DNA of 64,000 nucleotides from Symbiodinium natans (taxonomy: Eukaryota; Sar; Dinophyceae; Suessiales; Symbiodiniaceae). Below the pieces are notes generated by a model. The model made no database searches, had not been told where the DNA came from, and saw only the letters and a list, made by a program, of their open reading frames with translations. Position numbers and translations under genes: made by a program. Location of the stretch: the NCBI GenBank assembly GCA_905221605.1, contig CAJNDS010002719.1:56062-120061 (forward strand), in the 5' to 3' direction. Below, in pieces: positions 27,901-35,805 of the stretch; position 1 is the stretch's first letter, and each line of letters begins with the position of its first letter.

Positions 27901-29464
27901 GACTTTCGTCACAAAAGTTCATGAGATCCTTGGCTGCTCTCCTGGAAGTCATTGCCCTAGTGCACCCCAAATCCAAAACCATTGAAGTTGGCGTCAAGGC
28001 ATGCGTCAAAAACGACGACTCTTCCTTTGGGGTAGCCATGAAGGATTCGAATGGACTCTCGTAGTGAGAAGGCTCATCGGGCATGACGTTCTGAACGTAG
28101 AAGGTAGAGGCTGCCACTGTGTTGGTTGTTTGGGAAGCTTCAGCAGTATGGGCGGCGTTGTCTTTTCCATCGCCTTTGTCTCCTTTGTTCCATTTGCCCT
28201 TTCCTTTGCCTTTCTTCCCTTTCTTTCCCTTGCCCTTGGCAGCGAAGGACTCGTCCGTAGTGGCTTCTTCCCAGGACCAAGAGTCCCACGGGGTCTCCTG
28301 CCACTCTGACTGCCACTCTGTCTGCCAGGCATCTTCTTCAACCATGTGGCTTTTGCCCTTCTTCTTCTTGAAGAACCTTCGGCCTCCTCGGCCTTTGCCC
28401 TTGCCTTTTCCTTTCTTCCGACCCTTGAAGGGGCCTCGCTTCATTCTTCTTCCTTGGAAACGTCTCTGAAACCACGCTGCGGACTCGTCGTCGTAGACCC
28501 AGAAGCAATCCTCGTCCAACTCCAAGAAGCCCTCGACACCTTCATCCTCATCTTCAACCCAGAAGCCTTGGGAATCATCGATGAAGCCTTCGTCGAGAAC
28601 CAGGAAGGTTTTGCGGCCTCCTTGGGAGGATGGCGCCAACAAGGGGTTGTCGACCGACGTTCGCGTGGTGCAGAAGACCTCCAGGTACACTTCGCGAAGC
28701 TCTGCCACTCTGTAATCACCCAAGGCACGATTCCTATGAGCCATCAGTGAAGTCAGCACTTGTCGTTGGTCCTGCGTGAGGTCGGACAGGCTGACAAACA
28801 TCAGGGCGTTCAAGCCTTCAGGAATAGGAATCGCTGCACTGTGGGTGGCCTTGAATCTTTGGTTCAGAGCCTCCATCGCTTCTTCTCGAGTTGTTGTTGC
28901 TTGGTCCTGTGTTGACAAACCAAGAAGATATGCAGAAACCTCGGCATTGTTCGGATCTGTGATGGGTACGTAGGTGTCATCCCAAGATTCCTGTAGTCGA
29001 GATCGCTCCAGAAAGAATCTGGTCATCCACCTGAGCATGTCACTGCTGCCTCGGTGGAGGTTCATGAACTGCTGGAAACGATAAAGGAAAACATTGGCGG
29101 CTCCCTTCACGAAGAGGGGTCTCAAGTAAGACTTGAAGTACTTCACGCCATTGGTCTTGTCCTTCAGCTTGTCACGATCTAACAGGCGCTTGTGGATGGC
29201 TGCTTCTCCTTCCAATCGATTCCGCAATGCCGGGCCTTGCTTCTCTGGCTCTAACTCTGTGATGTCGCACCAATCGTCTATCGCGTCTTCATAGGCGAAC
29301 CAGCTACTTCGACCATCATACGCAGGCGGTACCTTCGTCGTCACCTGCTGAAAAGCCGACAATCTCTGCAACTCATGCAGTGACCGATTGTGCGTAGCAA
29401 AGACTTCACCATCAAGTTCTTCATCGTAGTCGTTCTGGTACGACCATGCCGTTGAACTAGCCAT
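21896..29464 (-). CDS. Copia Gag-Pol polyprotein (Gag, protease, integrase, RT)
   Basis: 2522 codons. Gag-like helical region ~1-300, then Lys/Gly-rich basic stretches (~350-450) and no CCHC knuckle. Protease with VLDLGCT (Asp-Leu-Gly instead of Asp-Ser/Thr-Gly) near 520. Integrase: zinc HHCC (KHYHMS...CRICS), then VDHAEI, GDQAFF and NRAETAV as the DDE triad. A ~900-residue Pro-rich linker follows. RT from ~2137 (GRWVLTVK, HLDLKTAFLQG at ~2209) up to LHVDDL near 2508. About 215 residues separate YVAYEG from HVDD, far more than usual. The frame is lost right after the catalytic HVDD. Confidence 0.9.
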   Translation of the reverse strand: MASSTAWSYQNDYDEELDGEVFATHNRSLHELQRLSAFQQVTTKVPPAYDGRSSWFAYEDAIDDWCDITELEPEKQGPALRNRLEGEAAIHKRLLDRDKLKDKTNGVKYFKSYLRPLFVKGAANVFLYRFQQFMNLHRGSSDMLRWMTRFFLERSRLQESWDDTYVPITDPNNAEVSAYLLGLSTQDQATTTREEAMEALNQRFKATHSAAIPIPEGLNALMFVSLSDLTQDQRQVLTSLMAHRNRALGDYRVAELREVYLEVFCTTRTSVDNPLLAPSSQGGRKTFLVLDEGFIDDSQGFWVEDEDEGVEGFLELDEDCFWVYDDESAAWFQRRFQGRRMKRGPFKGRKKGKGKGKGRGGRRFFKKKKGKSHMVEEDAWQTEWQSEWQETPWDSWSWEEATTDESFAAKGKGKKGKKGKGKGKWNKGDKGDGKDNAAHTAEASQTTNTVAASTFYVQNVMPDEPSHYESPFESFMATPKEESSFLTHALTPTSMVLDLGCTRAMTSRRAAKDLMNFCDESPNCGIWYRLEQTTSQFTFANSESASCQQKIVICMYDRESAVQSTEFDIVEQGEVPTLMSLPQMRNLRFQLSLHPDKAFLSSPVLGIKSFRLKVARSSHLILDLLDVANYMWNVRFEKHKKVSFFTETVHYEFGYNQGETGKLPKREGTQEALAVEDEWFLDEAKQELIRIHKKERHQVFVPSLSPIPLEYLDSKRATIFEFVDGTKETKVDDWKEVAQKRQEVKPKAWKGKTVFRILPGGIENRTSVKARTTGSGPGRRGNPDDVVSKGRKDSQKSRVRVSEKSKTGSFPKGKEPKGTGSFPTGKEPAVDEPVEGLRDDSLEECAKRILDGAGKDSKGGLPESDLDYSPSEAEIPYDPAKEPERLGSEALEPRRISLPLPGQEVSRASPAYKRMIEKLRNEVELYKLHVKHYHMSPSQFRRRTAMLGLPGDIYEKYEKIYRTCRICSTSVPSPPRARVAGLRASSFGDLIFVDHAEINYGANSYLVLLIIDGATNLLWATALRGLTAEETLGAFRQWFEENNCMPKGIVGDQAFFTDDYREFYRFHGITPYPCGPRTPWPNRAETAVRLFKRTWAIMAKALADEGYVERITVRQAAKKVVWARNCQLTIAGYSPLEIATGRRPPDLFDIETCNPEQLSSEPPAEDRTILQLQRIALKAHQEARQAVDLRKDLAGRVMPSDGPYSQGDKVFVWMKDESKKKSEGIWVRGKVVSQESAMVLVQIHQSVLRVNQSKVRRDHDPWHDVSIPLSPETEGSPSGEGSEYACACCYSHEIGYFNYYGEACDFVEITASLTGVSACAAQSDLRVGEPIESKHWSEKGVQNSIQLAWNVLEKGNPRHVMIHPVVPENWNRKMKKAFWQFCADVTRWQDDRGLYVSMVHPAGSGFWLSQSSRSLQWRWTMQQATFKIDGVSTTYLSNLPEGSFNFMETVPYSVSQNGTLSPKYVVMLSMCLQGGRVPDKRQEFLFEDLLEDFDDGDLCALCMRSDRNYDALAAFPLKEEFAVASSQGKNRLPKRMQYVAPQRFATSSLIQKLASIDKLLVGTELEVNTSTSPEALALKPSLRNVRCLTLPHLEFDHCNVYRGTFGKTLPVIQRHPDSVVILWNQHDYDHVFFITLSQLTSCLSRMDASKWSMIVFWNEGSSVRKIGTPDVGLDYTDQPVPSDPSGPPPLPLQGETPPGVPPGYQDPYVPDQPPEDGGDPSGSGPSHPPGGAPQVSIHHNPDIDSDEELPLDMTGHDGYPPPPPGGVQIGGNTVPIVPDDADEELLMDVSGSPGPPPDTPGSGAIAPIPGPSLPPPQVMYPYGPGSQGPGGGGGPMGPVPFLGSTPEEDALPMEVHEEGPPPGGPPDAPGAKQYADPDQMIRPSPYVPPVSIQPLQSIPKHPEFPAPRWQRPPSPRNVPVTRARGRHPDDTSKVKARIPPAGSEPKLVFPKLNSVPPSPISPPQPVLPPVAVLLPGQGVKKEDFPTDPDFEDPAHEPGQPSGEPPAAPGLPVTEGEFPIVPTPAVAPQGPAVPESTSDTDSNATVDYRERADSLLALVEGDEDILIQLPQDFKVPSFVPLDGDGFASWLTKQDKIKAGVVTPEMARKFAKELRVAKLEEFRSYLDNEAIRLADRRKLAKDVNFLTGRWVLTVKVDKNGFFSKFKARWVCRGFQDKHAWDQQTDSPTATRYGFRLAAQCAANNYWDLFHLDLKTAFLQGETYDLGTRSVVVQLPPDIGLPFWLVCICLRPVYGLNDAPRRWWNRLDKFLRSIGLEPTRADRCTYVAYEGIESGKQAKLAQEESSSRGEASSLYTASSYLKEVALQALLSYSCDEESQSLPDTAEERSYMSNPDIASCFNVKKVVDYAWRPVTDNKLLGFLGGCAHKKRGWFPYENGHAMVSHRAKALRGPDPTYKVKDYPYRVSFIFRQGTWWVIERAHDLRIGNEPCYLEEEAEVLVSLFLPEKASYKADSLSQLTPELVDQLLEHFVDPVHGSPSRNTKAVGVMNLHVDDLGNPKVSVLVP
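22505..22559. repeat. Two hairpins in the RT insertion
   Basis: CTCCTT-TAAA-TAGGAG and CTCCCC-TCTA-GAGGAG, each with one inner mismatch; they code SSYLKEVA and SSSRGEAS in the unusual RT insertion. Confidence 0.6.
24907..25640. repeat. Two hairpins in the Gag-Pol linker
   Basis: CTTCC-TTCAACG-GGAAG (24907-24923, 17 nt) and CTCTCC-ACTG-GGAGAG (25625-25640). Confidence 0.6.
26987..27478. repeat. Three hairpins near the protease-integrase junction
   Basis: CTTCCC-TGTA-GGGAAG (26987-27002), CTTTCC-CTTC-GGAAAG (27023-27038) and CTTCCC-TCTT-GGGAAG (27463-27478), all followed by CTTCC. They code SFPTGKEP, SFPKGKEP and KLPKREG. Confidence 0.72.
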
Positions 29465-29594
29465 GGCTTTCTACTCTGCCTGGATCTGCTACTGGGCGCG
29501 AGCTTCCGGCTCTCTCTATGTTCACAGAGTATGCCGGGGGACTTTACCCCGGTCACCTCTGTTGACACAGAGCACACCGGGTATGTCCCAGTAA

Positions 29595-29606
29595 GCTCCG
29601 CTACCA
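29595..29606 (-). promoter_or_regulatory. Primer-binding site, initiator tRNA-Met type
   Basis: Three bases inside the 5' LTR the minus strand reads TGGTAGCGGAGC. It is complementary to a tRNA 3' end GCTCCGCTACCA, close to eukaryotic initiator tRNA-Met, as in many copia elements. Confidence 0.75.
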
Positions 29607-29609
29607 CGT

Positions 29610-29781
29610 TGAGATGTAACCTGAGCGTTACTGACCTCACTAAGGTACAGTCAGCAAGGCGGACAGGAGTCTCTGTTTTACTCCAGGCGCACGGAGTAGA
29701 GTAGTATCCGCTAGAACCTTGAGCATGAGAGCAACATGCATTATGATTGGACATCAAGACCCAGCTGATCTCAGATCTTCA
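29610..29781 (-). repeat. 5' LTR (172 bp)
   Basis: Identical to 15150-15321; followed by CCCCC (29782-29786), the right target duplication. Confidence 0.95.
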
Positions 29782-29890
29782 CCCCCCACCACCCCCCCAC
29801 CCCCCCCCACCCACCCCCCCCCCCCAACCCCCCCCCCCCCCCCCTTCCTCCCTCCCCCCACCCCACCTCCCCCACCCCACGTCCCCCCTC
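29782..29890. repeat. Poly-C/CA tract, right flank of the copia insertion
   Basis: Continuation of the interrupted C tract of 15058-15149. Confidence 0.9.
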
Positions 29891-29939
29891 GTCGCCTTAA
29901 ACCTTAAGGGGTCTGGCTCAACCCTACGATCACTCCAAG

Positions 29940-30065
29940 CCGAACCCTAAACCCAAAAAAACCCTCAACCCCAAAGCGTGAACCTTGAGCCCTAAACTAA
30001 CCCTCAACCCCAAACCCCAAACCATAAACCATAAACCCGGAACCCTCAACCCTCAACCCTCAACC
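29940..30065. repeat. Degenerate CCCTAAA-type repeats
   Basis: CCCTCAA, CCCCAAA and CCATAAA variants, no clean array. Confidence 0.7.
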
Positions 30066-30093
30066 CAACCCTTATTGCTTGGGGTCCAGCGAC

Positions 30094-30130
30094 TTGGGCG
30101 CTGCGGAATCACCATGCTCACGCGGATGCG
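30094..30130 (-). CDS. Possible exon
   Basis: 37 nt, acceptor GGCCCAG, donor GTCGCT; HPREHGDSAAP with split codons. The plus strand also has CCAG/GT flanks and stays open, so strand is uncertain. Confidence 0.3.
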
Positions 30131-30925
30131 CTGGGCCGGGCCGAGGCGGGTCGCGTAGCGTTAAAATTAGGTTTGGGGTTTAGGGCTTAGGGTTTTGGTG
30201 GATATGTGTCACATGTCCATGCAGGTTCTTTGAAATGCCAAAGTTTTTCCCCGAATAAAACAACTTGAAAAATGGCCACGAACAGCTCGAACAGGTGGCG
30301 GGGGAGAAAACCAAGGATGCAAGGTTGCTCGTACAGGCTTTAGGGCTGGTAGGCTTGAGGCTTAACAGGGATTTTGGTTCAGAGTTTAGGGCTGAAAGAG
30401 AAACGGAGTTCAGAGTTGCTCCCCCCACCCCATACCTGCAAGTGATACTAGAAGCTGTTTACCGAAATGGGCCAAGGTTCCCTCGTAGGTTCTGCCAGGC
30501 TCAAGGAGATTCAGGGCGCGGAGTATAGGGGGCATTAAATTAAGGGAATACCCGGCCTACGAGAATCAAGCATTCGCCCCCCTAGACCCTAAACTCCTAA
30601 ACTTTAATCCCTAAACCCTAACCCAAAACCCCTAACACCTGAACCGCTGAACCGCTGAACCCCTGAAGCCCTGAACCCCTGAACCCTAAACCCAACCCTA
30701 AACCCAATGCCTAAACCGTAAGGGCATTTCTGACTGCGAGTGCTCTTGGGCTTTGGGGTTCGGGGTGGAGCCCCGAACTCAAAAACTGCAGAGGGGTTTT
30801 TTGGGTTGCTGCAGTCAAGCCAAGGTCTCTTAGGGTTTGGGGCTTTTAGGGGTTTAGGGTTAGGGCTTCTAGGCTTTGGGGGGTTTAGGGTTTAGGGTTT
30901 AGGGTTTAGGGTTTAGGGCTGTAGA
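30131..30925. other. Intergenic/intronic stretch
   Basis: Unique sequence to 30570, then CCCTAAA/CCCTGAA variants (30575-30720) and a TTTAGGG array (30835-30920). No exon recognised. Confidence 0.4.
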
Positions 30926-30930
30926 GACAC

Positions 30931-31048
30931 CCCAAGCCCGGGCGGGCATTTCTTCAACATGGCCATCGCGTGTCGGACATCCTCCTTTGGAGGCATATAT
31001 AGTCAGGAACTTGAGCGAGCCGATACCACGCGATCCCAGATGTGAACT
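30931..31048 (-). CDS. Exon, frame uncertain (near WD40 run)
   Basis: Donor GGG|GTGTCT abuts the array side. Acceptor AGCAG (start 31048) gives an open frame with LKFLTIYASKGG; an inner acceptor CAAAG (start 30984) gives EDVRHAMAMLKKCPPGLG. A third frame shows VHIWDRVV, WD40-like, but soon stops. Confidence 0.4.
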
Positions 31049-31057
31049 CTGCTACGC

Positions 31058-31186
31058 TACAAGGAGAGGTTGCCTGGTTAGAAGTAGAGTTATTTAAGGA
31101 TCCGAAATTGGGTGATAAGGATCCTAGATTAAGTTATGATAAGTCTCTTAGCTACAGTTAGTATAGTAAGGGGGCCCCTCCTTGTA
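31058..31186. mobile_element. MITE family A copy
   Basis: Ends TACAAGGAG and GGGGGCCCCTCCTTGTA; core repeats GGATCC-AAATTGGGT. Its terminal TA is shared with the family B copy that follows. Confidence 0.65.
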
Positions 31187-31296
31187 GACCCAGGAGTAAC
31201 ACAGGAATGAAACGGGTACCCTTTGTGGTTTTTAGGGGGTTATAAGGGAACCCCAACCCTGAAAAAAGGACATATGGGCCTACTCCGGGTCCTAGT
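31185..31296. mobile_element. MITE family B copy
   Basis: Ends TAGACCCAGGAGTA and TACTCCGGGTCCTA; core TTATAAGGGAACC. Directly abuts family A. Confidence 0.65.
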
Positions 31297-31392
31297 ATGT
31301 GGTTGCTTCTCTAAGGTTTGTAGGGTTCAGCGCTTGGTACCCTAAGCGCTCCACCCCATGGTATGCCCTAGGCCCTGAACCCTGGACCCAAA

Positions 31393-31510
31393 TACTAGAC
31401 CCAAGAGTAATTTAGGAATAAAAGGGGACCCTTCGTGGTTTAAAAGGGCTGAATTATAAGGGAGCCTGAACCCTAAAAAAGGGAATAGGGGCCTACTCTG
31501 GGTCCTACTA
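31393..31510. mobile_element. MITE family B copy
   Basis: Ends TACTAGACCCAAGAGTA and CTACTCTGGGTCCTACTA. About 100 bp from the previous copy. Confidence 0.65.
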
Positions 31511-31765
31511 GCCCCTAAACCCTCAACCCTAAACCCTAAAACCCCAAAACCCCAAAAACCCAAAACCCAAAAACCCAAAAACCCAAAAACCCCCAAACCC
31601 CAAAACCCCAAAACCCCAAAACTCCAAAACCCTAAAACCCTAAAAACCCTAAACGCTAAAACCCTAAAGCCCTAAAAACCCTAAAACCCCAAAACCCCAA
31701 AACCCTAAAACCCTAAAACTCCAAAACCCTAAAACCCTAAAACCCTAAACCCTAAACCCTTAAAC
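31510..31765. repeat. Octamer variant arrays (CCCAAAAA / CCCTAAAA)
   Basis: About 30 units in which an extra A lengthens the heptamer to 8 bp; subtypes occur in blocks. Confidence 0.9.
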
Positions 31766-31993
31766 TAAGCCTAAACGATTGGTGGTCGAAGATCGAGGGT
31801 CGTCGCGTGGTATGGGCTTGCCTTTTGACAGATACCCACATGGGCCCGGGAGCATTTGAAGAGAAGCCGACTACACTTATTTTTCTGGTGACCTCATCTC
31901 GGAAAGGGCTCGCCTCACAACCCCCAAACCTTGAGCTACAGGAATTACAGGGACTTCCTGAACCCTCAGCCCTGGACCCTGAACCCTAAATCC

Positions 31994-32119
31994 TACAAGG
32001 AGGGGCCCCCTTACTATACTAGCTGTAATCAAGAGACTTATAACTTAGTTTAGGATCCTTACAACCCAATTTAGGGTCCTTGTAACTCTACTTATAACTA
32101 GGGGGGGCCCCTCCTTGTA
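31994..32119. mobile_element. MITE family A, intact copy
   Basis: 126 bp. TIRs TACAAGGAGGGGCCCCC and GGGGGGCCCCTCCTTGTA; AACTCTACTTATAACTAG next to the right TIR. Confidence 0.75.
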
Positions 32120-32432
32120 AACCCTCATCCGAAATTCACAACAGCCATTGGTTCGATTCCATGACCCTCATTCGCACCCTAGCACTGAACAAGTTTGGTA
32201 GTTCATGGTTGGGATCGTATTTAAAATTTTAAATCTATATTCCTTATTGGGTTTAAGTACCCTTAAACCTGTAAAATGATACCCAACTATGACCAAATTT
32301 GGTACGGTTTGTAGACTGCTTCGGCTCTAGCCAGATGCGACCCTGAAGCACCAGCAGACTCCGGTGTCTTTCCAAAGCAAAGTGTATGTAAACGTGAAAC
32401 CCTGAACCAAAAACCCGAGCACATTGGGTTCA

Positions 32433-32488
32433 ACCCTAAACCCTAAACCCTAAACCCTAAACCCCAAACCCTAAACCCTAAACCCTAT
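32433..32488. repeat. (CCCTAAA)n array
   Basis: Eight units; partner TTTAGGG at 32601-32656 across the WD40-like exon. Confidence 0.92.
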
Positions 32489-32522
32489 CTCCCGTGCCTT
32501 CTGGCCGCTAGGCCTTGTTCAC

Positions 32523-32595
32523 AGGGCAGCTGCAGAGCTCGAAAATCGCGCGCTTCGGACAGCCGGGGTGTGGCCTTGAAAGGTGCGGGGCAAGC
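32523..32595 (-). CDS. WD40-repeat exon
   Basis: 73 nt, acceptor TATTCAG, donor GTGAAC. Reads LPRTFQGHTPAVRSARF then SSSAAA. 'GHTPAVRSARFS' is the classic GH..AV...FS strand of a WD40 beta-propeller blade (protein-protein scaffold). In frame with the three exons upstream. Confidence 0.66.
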
Positions 32596-32600
32596 CTGAA

Positions 32601-32656
32601 TAGGGTTTAGGGTTTAGGGTTTAGGGTTTAGGGTTCCGGGTTTGGGGTTTAGGGTT
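32601..32656. repeat. (TTTAGGG)n array
   Basis: Seven units; interrupted at 32656 by a family A MITE. Confidence 0.9.
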
Positions 32657-32797
32657 ACAAAGGAGGGCCCCCCCCCCCCCCCCCCCCCCCTAGTTATAAG
32701 TAGAGTTATAAGGACCCTAAATTGGGTTATAAGGATCCGAAATTAGGTTAGAAGTCTCTGCATTACAGTTTGTATTGTAAGAGGGCCCCTCCTTGTA
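32656..32797. mobile_element. MITE family A copy with expanded poly-C
   Basis: Ends TACAAAGGAGGGCCCC and GAGGGCCCCTCCTTGTA; the left TIR carries a C-run of about 20. Confidence 0.65.
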
Positions 32798-32798
32798 G

Positions 32799-32900
32799 TA
32801 GCCCAGTAACCTTATTATGATAAGGGCACCCTTTTTTGGGGGTGGTTACTTTATAAGGGAACCCATAACCAAAAAAAGGGTAAAGGGTACCACTGGGCTA
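32799..32900. mobile_element. MITE family B-like copy
   Basis: Perfect ends TAGCCCAGT / ACTGGGCTA with CACCCTTTTTT and AAAAAAAGGGTAAAGGG inside; follows family A after one base. Confidence 0.6.
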
Positions 32901-33069
32901 CTCAGAAGCAGTGGGTACTCAACTCCCAAGAAGTTAAGGAGAATGGTTTGGGGTTTAGGCTTTAGGGCTTAGGGTTTAGGGTTTGGGGTATTCTGCGTCC
33001 TTCTCAGGACTTAAGGGACATTTCTTTCTCCGGCTAAAGAACAACCCAAGAAAAGAAACTCTTGAAGCC

Positions 33070-33120
33070 CCAAACCCTAAACCCTAAACCCTAAACCCAA
33101 AGCCCTAAACCCTAAACCCG
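33070..33120. repeat. CCCTAAA array
   Basis: Six units ending at the donor of the next exon call (CAT|GTCGGGTTTAGGG in sense). Confidence 0.88.
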
Positions 33121-33122
33121 AC

Positions 33123-33151
33123 ATGCGAATCGCCGGCTGGGCACCAGAGAT
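33123..33151 (-). CDS. Probable exon of the WD40 run
   Basis: Acceptor GGTAG (a second at CCCAG), donor GTCGGGTTTAGGG. Chain frame SLVPSRRFA; another frame reads LWCPAGDSH. The plus strand offers MRIAGWAPEIYHHL ahead of GTGAGC, so strand is not certain. Confidence 0.35.
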
Positions 33152-33386
33152 CTACCATCATTTGGTGAGCGTGGGGCGTTGTATACTCTATCTTACACTG
33201 GCATGCAGAAATCGCATGTAGGGCTGTAAAAACTCTACCAAGGAACCGAAAGCTACTTTGTTTTGTAGATTGCCTAAAGGTGTAGGCTTGGGGTTTTCTA
33301 GGTAGAACACTCGATACCTGGTCTCAAACAGCGCAAAGAAGACTGCCCGCCGAACACCTATCCAAGGGACGCTCGCTGTCGGAAAC

Positions 33387-33419
33387 CTGTCGACACAGGC
33401 GGCTGTGGACCGCCGTTTT
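33387..33419 (-). CDS. Exon of the WD40 run
   Basis: 33 nt; the acceptor AAACCCAG is the array edge, donor CAG|GTTTCC. Reads KRRSTAACVD in the chain frame. Confidence 0.42.
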
Positions 33420-33422
33420 CTG

Positions 33423-33475
33423 GGTTTAGGGTTTAGGGTTTAGGTTTTAGGGTTTAGGGTTTAGGGTTTAGGGTG
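33423..33475. repeat. (TTTAGGG)n array
   Basis: Seven units starting directly at the acceptor of 33387-33419. Confidence 0.92.
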
Positions 33476-33619
33476 ATTCATGGGGTCTTTAACTTTGGGG
33501 TACCCCCAAACTTTAAACCCATAAGCCTCAAGATAACCTTGGGTTGGGGGCGATTTTTTCCCTAAAAACCCCCGAACCCCAAGCCCCAGGCCAAGGCTGT
33601 GAAGCTCCAAAGCCACGAC

Positions 33620-33688
33620 AAACCCTAAACCCTAAACCCTAAACCCTAAGCCCTAAACCCAAAACCCTAAACCCTAAACCCTAAACCT
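33620..33688. repeat. (CCCTAAA)n array
   Basis: Nine units; the inverted pair with 33750-33825 encloses a 43-nt exon. Confidence 0.92.
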
Positions 33689-33691
33689 TAC

Positions 33692-33734
33692 AAACGCAGC
33701 TTCAAGGATCTCAGTGCTTCACAGAGTCCAAGGT
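33692..33734 (-). CDS. Exon of the WD40 run
   Basis: 43 nt, acceptor CCCCAG, consensus donor TT|GTAAGG. Reads LGLCEALRSLKLR. Confidence 0.56.
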
Positions 33735-33749
33735 CTGGGGTCCAATGGG

Positions 33750-33825
33750 GTTTAGGGTTTAGGGTTTAGGGTTTAGGGTTTAGGGTTTAGGGTTTAGGGT
33801 TTAGGGTTTAGGGTTTAGGGTTTCG
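33750..33825. repeat. (TTTAGGG)n array
   Basis: Ten near-perfect units. Confidence 0.95.
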
Positions 33826-34269
33826 AGACCCTTTTCGGGGGGTGCCTACAGTTGCGGGTAATAGAATATTGGGGCATATTGGGGGGACCCCTGTTTTGGG
33901 AACTCACATGCACTCTTGTAATTGTAGCAAGCTGGAGTTGACGTGCGGAGGTCCACGGCCATTGGTGCCACCCAGACTTTACAGACAGGGTCTGCTTAGC
34001 AGGCGCCCGGATGGGAAGAATGATTTCCATTTGTGTCCCGCGATCTGTCTCACCGAGTAGGGCTTAGTGTTTATAGGAAGTAAAGACCACACTACATACA
34101 GGTCGCACGCACAAGGCCGCTACAATGAACAATGGCGAGGTCTGGCCTGCGTCTTTAGTACCCAGCCTAGCCTACCCTTCTTACAGAGGACATGTACCGC
34201 ATTGGGCCGTGATTACAGGTAACAGTGGCCACGCAAGCTGTTTACTGTGTATGGAGAAGTCGCAACCCA
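33826..34269. other. Intron, no recognised feature
   Basis: Unique sequence without heptamers; no exon with both splice sites found. Confidence 0.3.
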
Positions 34270-34323
34270 CCCTAAACCCTAAACCCTAAACCCCAAACCC
34301 TAAACCCTAAACCCTAAACCCTA
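34270..34323. repeat. (CCCTAAA)n array
   Basis: Eight units next to the exon call at 34338-34358. Confidence 0.92.
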
Positions 34324-34337
34324 TTTGCGTCGATTGC

Positions 34338-34358
34338 CCCACGCCGAGGTCAGGCTGT
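34338..34358 (-). CDS. Possible 21-nt exon
   Basis: Acceptor GCAACAG, GC donor (GCAATC). SLTSAW, joins 33692-33734 in frame. Confidence 0.28.
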
Positions 34359-34433
34359 CTGTTGCTACCCCAAGCCCTAAAACCCTGGACCCTAAACCGA
34401 AAGGAAACTTACCTTCGACTCAGAAGCTGTGAC

Positions 34434-34550
34434 TACCCAGATCTTCCAAAACCCCTTAATTAAGGAATATACCCTAATTGTATATACTAAGGATCATTAT
34501 TATGAATTAGAGCATATTCCTTAATTCAGGGGTTTTGGAAGATCTGGGTA
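34434..34550. mobile_element. MITE family D, long-TIR hairpin
   Basis: 117 bp with ~37-bp TIRs, TACCCAGATCTTCCAAAACC and GGTTTTGGAAGATCTGGGTA at the ends; AT-rich middle. Only copy in the window. Confidence 0.7.
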
Positions 34551-34629
34551 TATAAGTGTAGGCCCTAAGCCCTAAACCCTTATCTCCAGAAATTATGCTA
34601 TACAGTCAGGGTTCATGGATCAGGCTTTC

Positions 34630-34747
34630 TACAAGCAGGGGCCCCCTTACTATACTAACTGTAGTTAAGAGACTTATAACCTAATTTAGGATCCTTATAA
34701 CTCAATTTAGGGTCTTTATAACTCTACTTAGGGGGCCCCTCCTTGTA
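34630..34747. mobile_element. MITE family A copy
   Basis: 118 bp, TACAAGCAGGGGCCCCC to GGGGGCCCCTCCTTGTA. Confidence 0.75.
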
Positions 34748-34984
34748 CCCTAAACCCTCTACCCTGCAACAAATCCCAAAACCCCTAGCTTGGCCCTGAA
34801 AACCCTCTGGAAAGTATGCCCGGGGAAGCTAGCTTGAACCCAAGAGGGGAACATGCATCATGCCCCAATGTCCTAACTTGAAACTCAGATATAATACGTA
34901 ACAGGAACCCCAGGCAAAAAAAAGCTTCGGGAAGCAGGGGCTACCATCAGCAAAGGGCGGCCGAAAGGTAAGTCTATTTGAAAC

Positions 34985-35095
34985 GTTGAGGGTTGAGGGT
35001 TTAGGGAATCAGGGTAGGGTTTGAGGGTTTAGGGTTTAGGGTTTGAGGGTTTGAGGGTTTGAGGGTTTGAGGGTTTAGGGTTTAGGCTTGAGGGT
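34985..35095. repeat. TTTGAGGG/TTTAGGG mixed array
   Basis: A block of TTTGAGGG octamers inside heptamers; period changes from 7 to 8. Confidence 0.88.
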
Positions 35096-35198
35096 AGGAA
35101 GATCCTCTATGAAACTCCCAATTGGGGCCAACCTTGGCATCCTCGGAAAGGAGAGGGGATGGTGGTCCAGAGTCATCGTGAAATAAGGTGGCTTCATC

Positions 35199-35320
35199 TA
35201 CAAGGAGGGGCCCCCTTACTATACTAACTGTAGCAAAGGGACTTATAACCTAATTTAGGATCCTTATAACCCAATTTAGGATCCTTATAACTCTACTTAT
35301 AACTAGGGGGGGCCCCTCCC
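35199..35320. mobile_element. MITE family A copy
   Basis: Left end TACAAGGAGGGGCCCCC intact; right end eroded (GGCCCCTCCCC). Confidence 0.7.
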
Positions 35321-35644
35321 CCTAGGTTAGTTTCACAAACAGGTATATAGGGCTTATGGTTGATAGAAGCCAAGACATGAATCAGCGTACCACTGGTCTT
35401 ACTTGCAATCTGCATCCTATACGCGGGAGCACTGACGTGCCCATAGCACGTCGTCGCCGGGAGGTGCGTTCAACGTAGCAGGCTTGCTTTTCTGGACCTT
35501 GAAATCTCCTTCCACGGGCCAAGGCATACATCACAACTACCTATGCCCTGAATCGTACTTCCGTGTTTGGGGTAACTAACTGCAATGGGCCGTACAATGT
35601 TGCAACAAGATCGGGATCTGACTTCCGAATGTATGGGGTCTCGA

Positions 35645-35725
35645 AACCCTAAACCCTAAACCCTAAACCCCAAACCCTAAACCCTAAACACTAAACCCTA
35701 AACCCTAAACCCTAAACCTAATCCC
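35645..35725. repeat. (CCCTAAA)n array
   Basis: Eleven units with CCCCAAA and CACTAAA variants. Confidence 0.93.
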
Positions 35726-35734
35726 AAACCAAAC

Positions 35735-35791
35735 AAAGCCATCAGCATCCTGTTTCGGGCGTGCCGAGACCCACCATTGCAGCTCCTTTCT
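35735..35791 (-). CDS. Exon cradled by inverted arrays
   Basis: 57 nt, phase 0 to 0, acceptor CATCCAG, donor GTTTGG. Reads RKELQWWVSARPKQDADGF. No family recognised. Confidence 0.65.
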
Positions 35792-35805
35792 CTGGATGAT
35801 AGGTT

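Larger units (their letters stand above)
15150..29781 (-). mobile_element. Complete 14.6-kb Ty1/copia LTR retrotransposon
   Basis: Identical 172-bp LTRs starting TG and ending CA, a 5-bp target duplication and a primer-binding site next to the 5' LTR. Internal order (minus strand): Gag-protease-integrase-RT, a frameshifted RT/RNase H part, a Tpt1/KptA-like ORF and an EEP-domain ORF. Integrase before RT identifies Ty1/copia. Several times the length of a minimal copia element because of the accessory ORFs and a long Gag-Pol. Zero LTR divergence suggests recent insertion. Confidence 0.93.

Noticed and set aside
33829-34060. Small ORFs between arrays at 33.8-34.1 kb
   Set aside because: No splice support, no family signature, open on both strands by chance.
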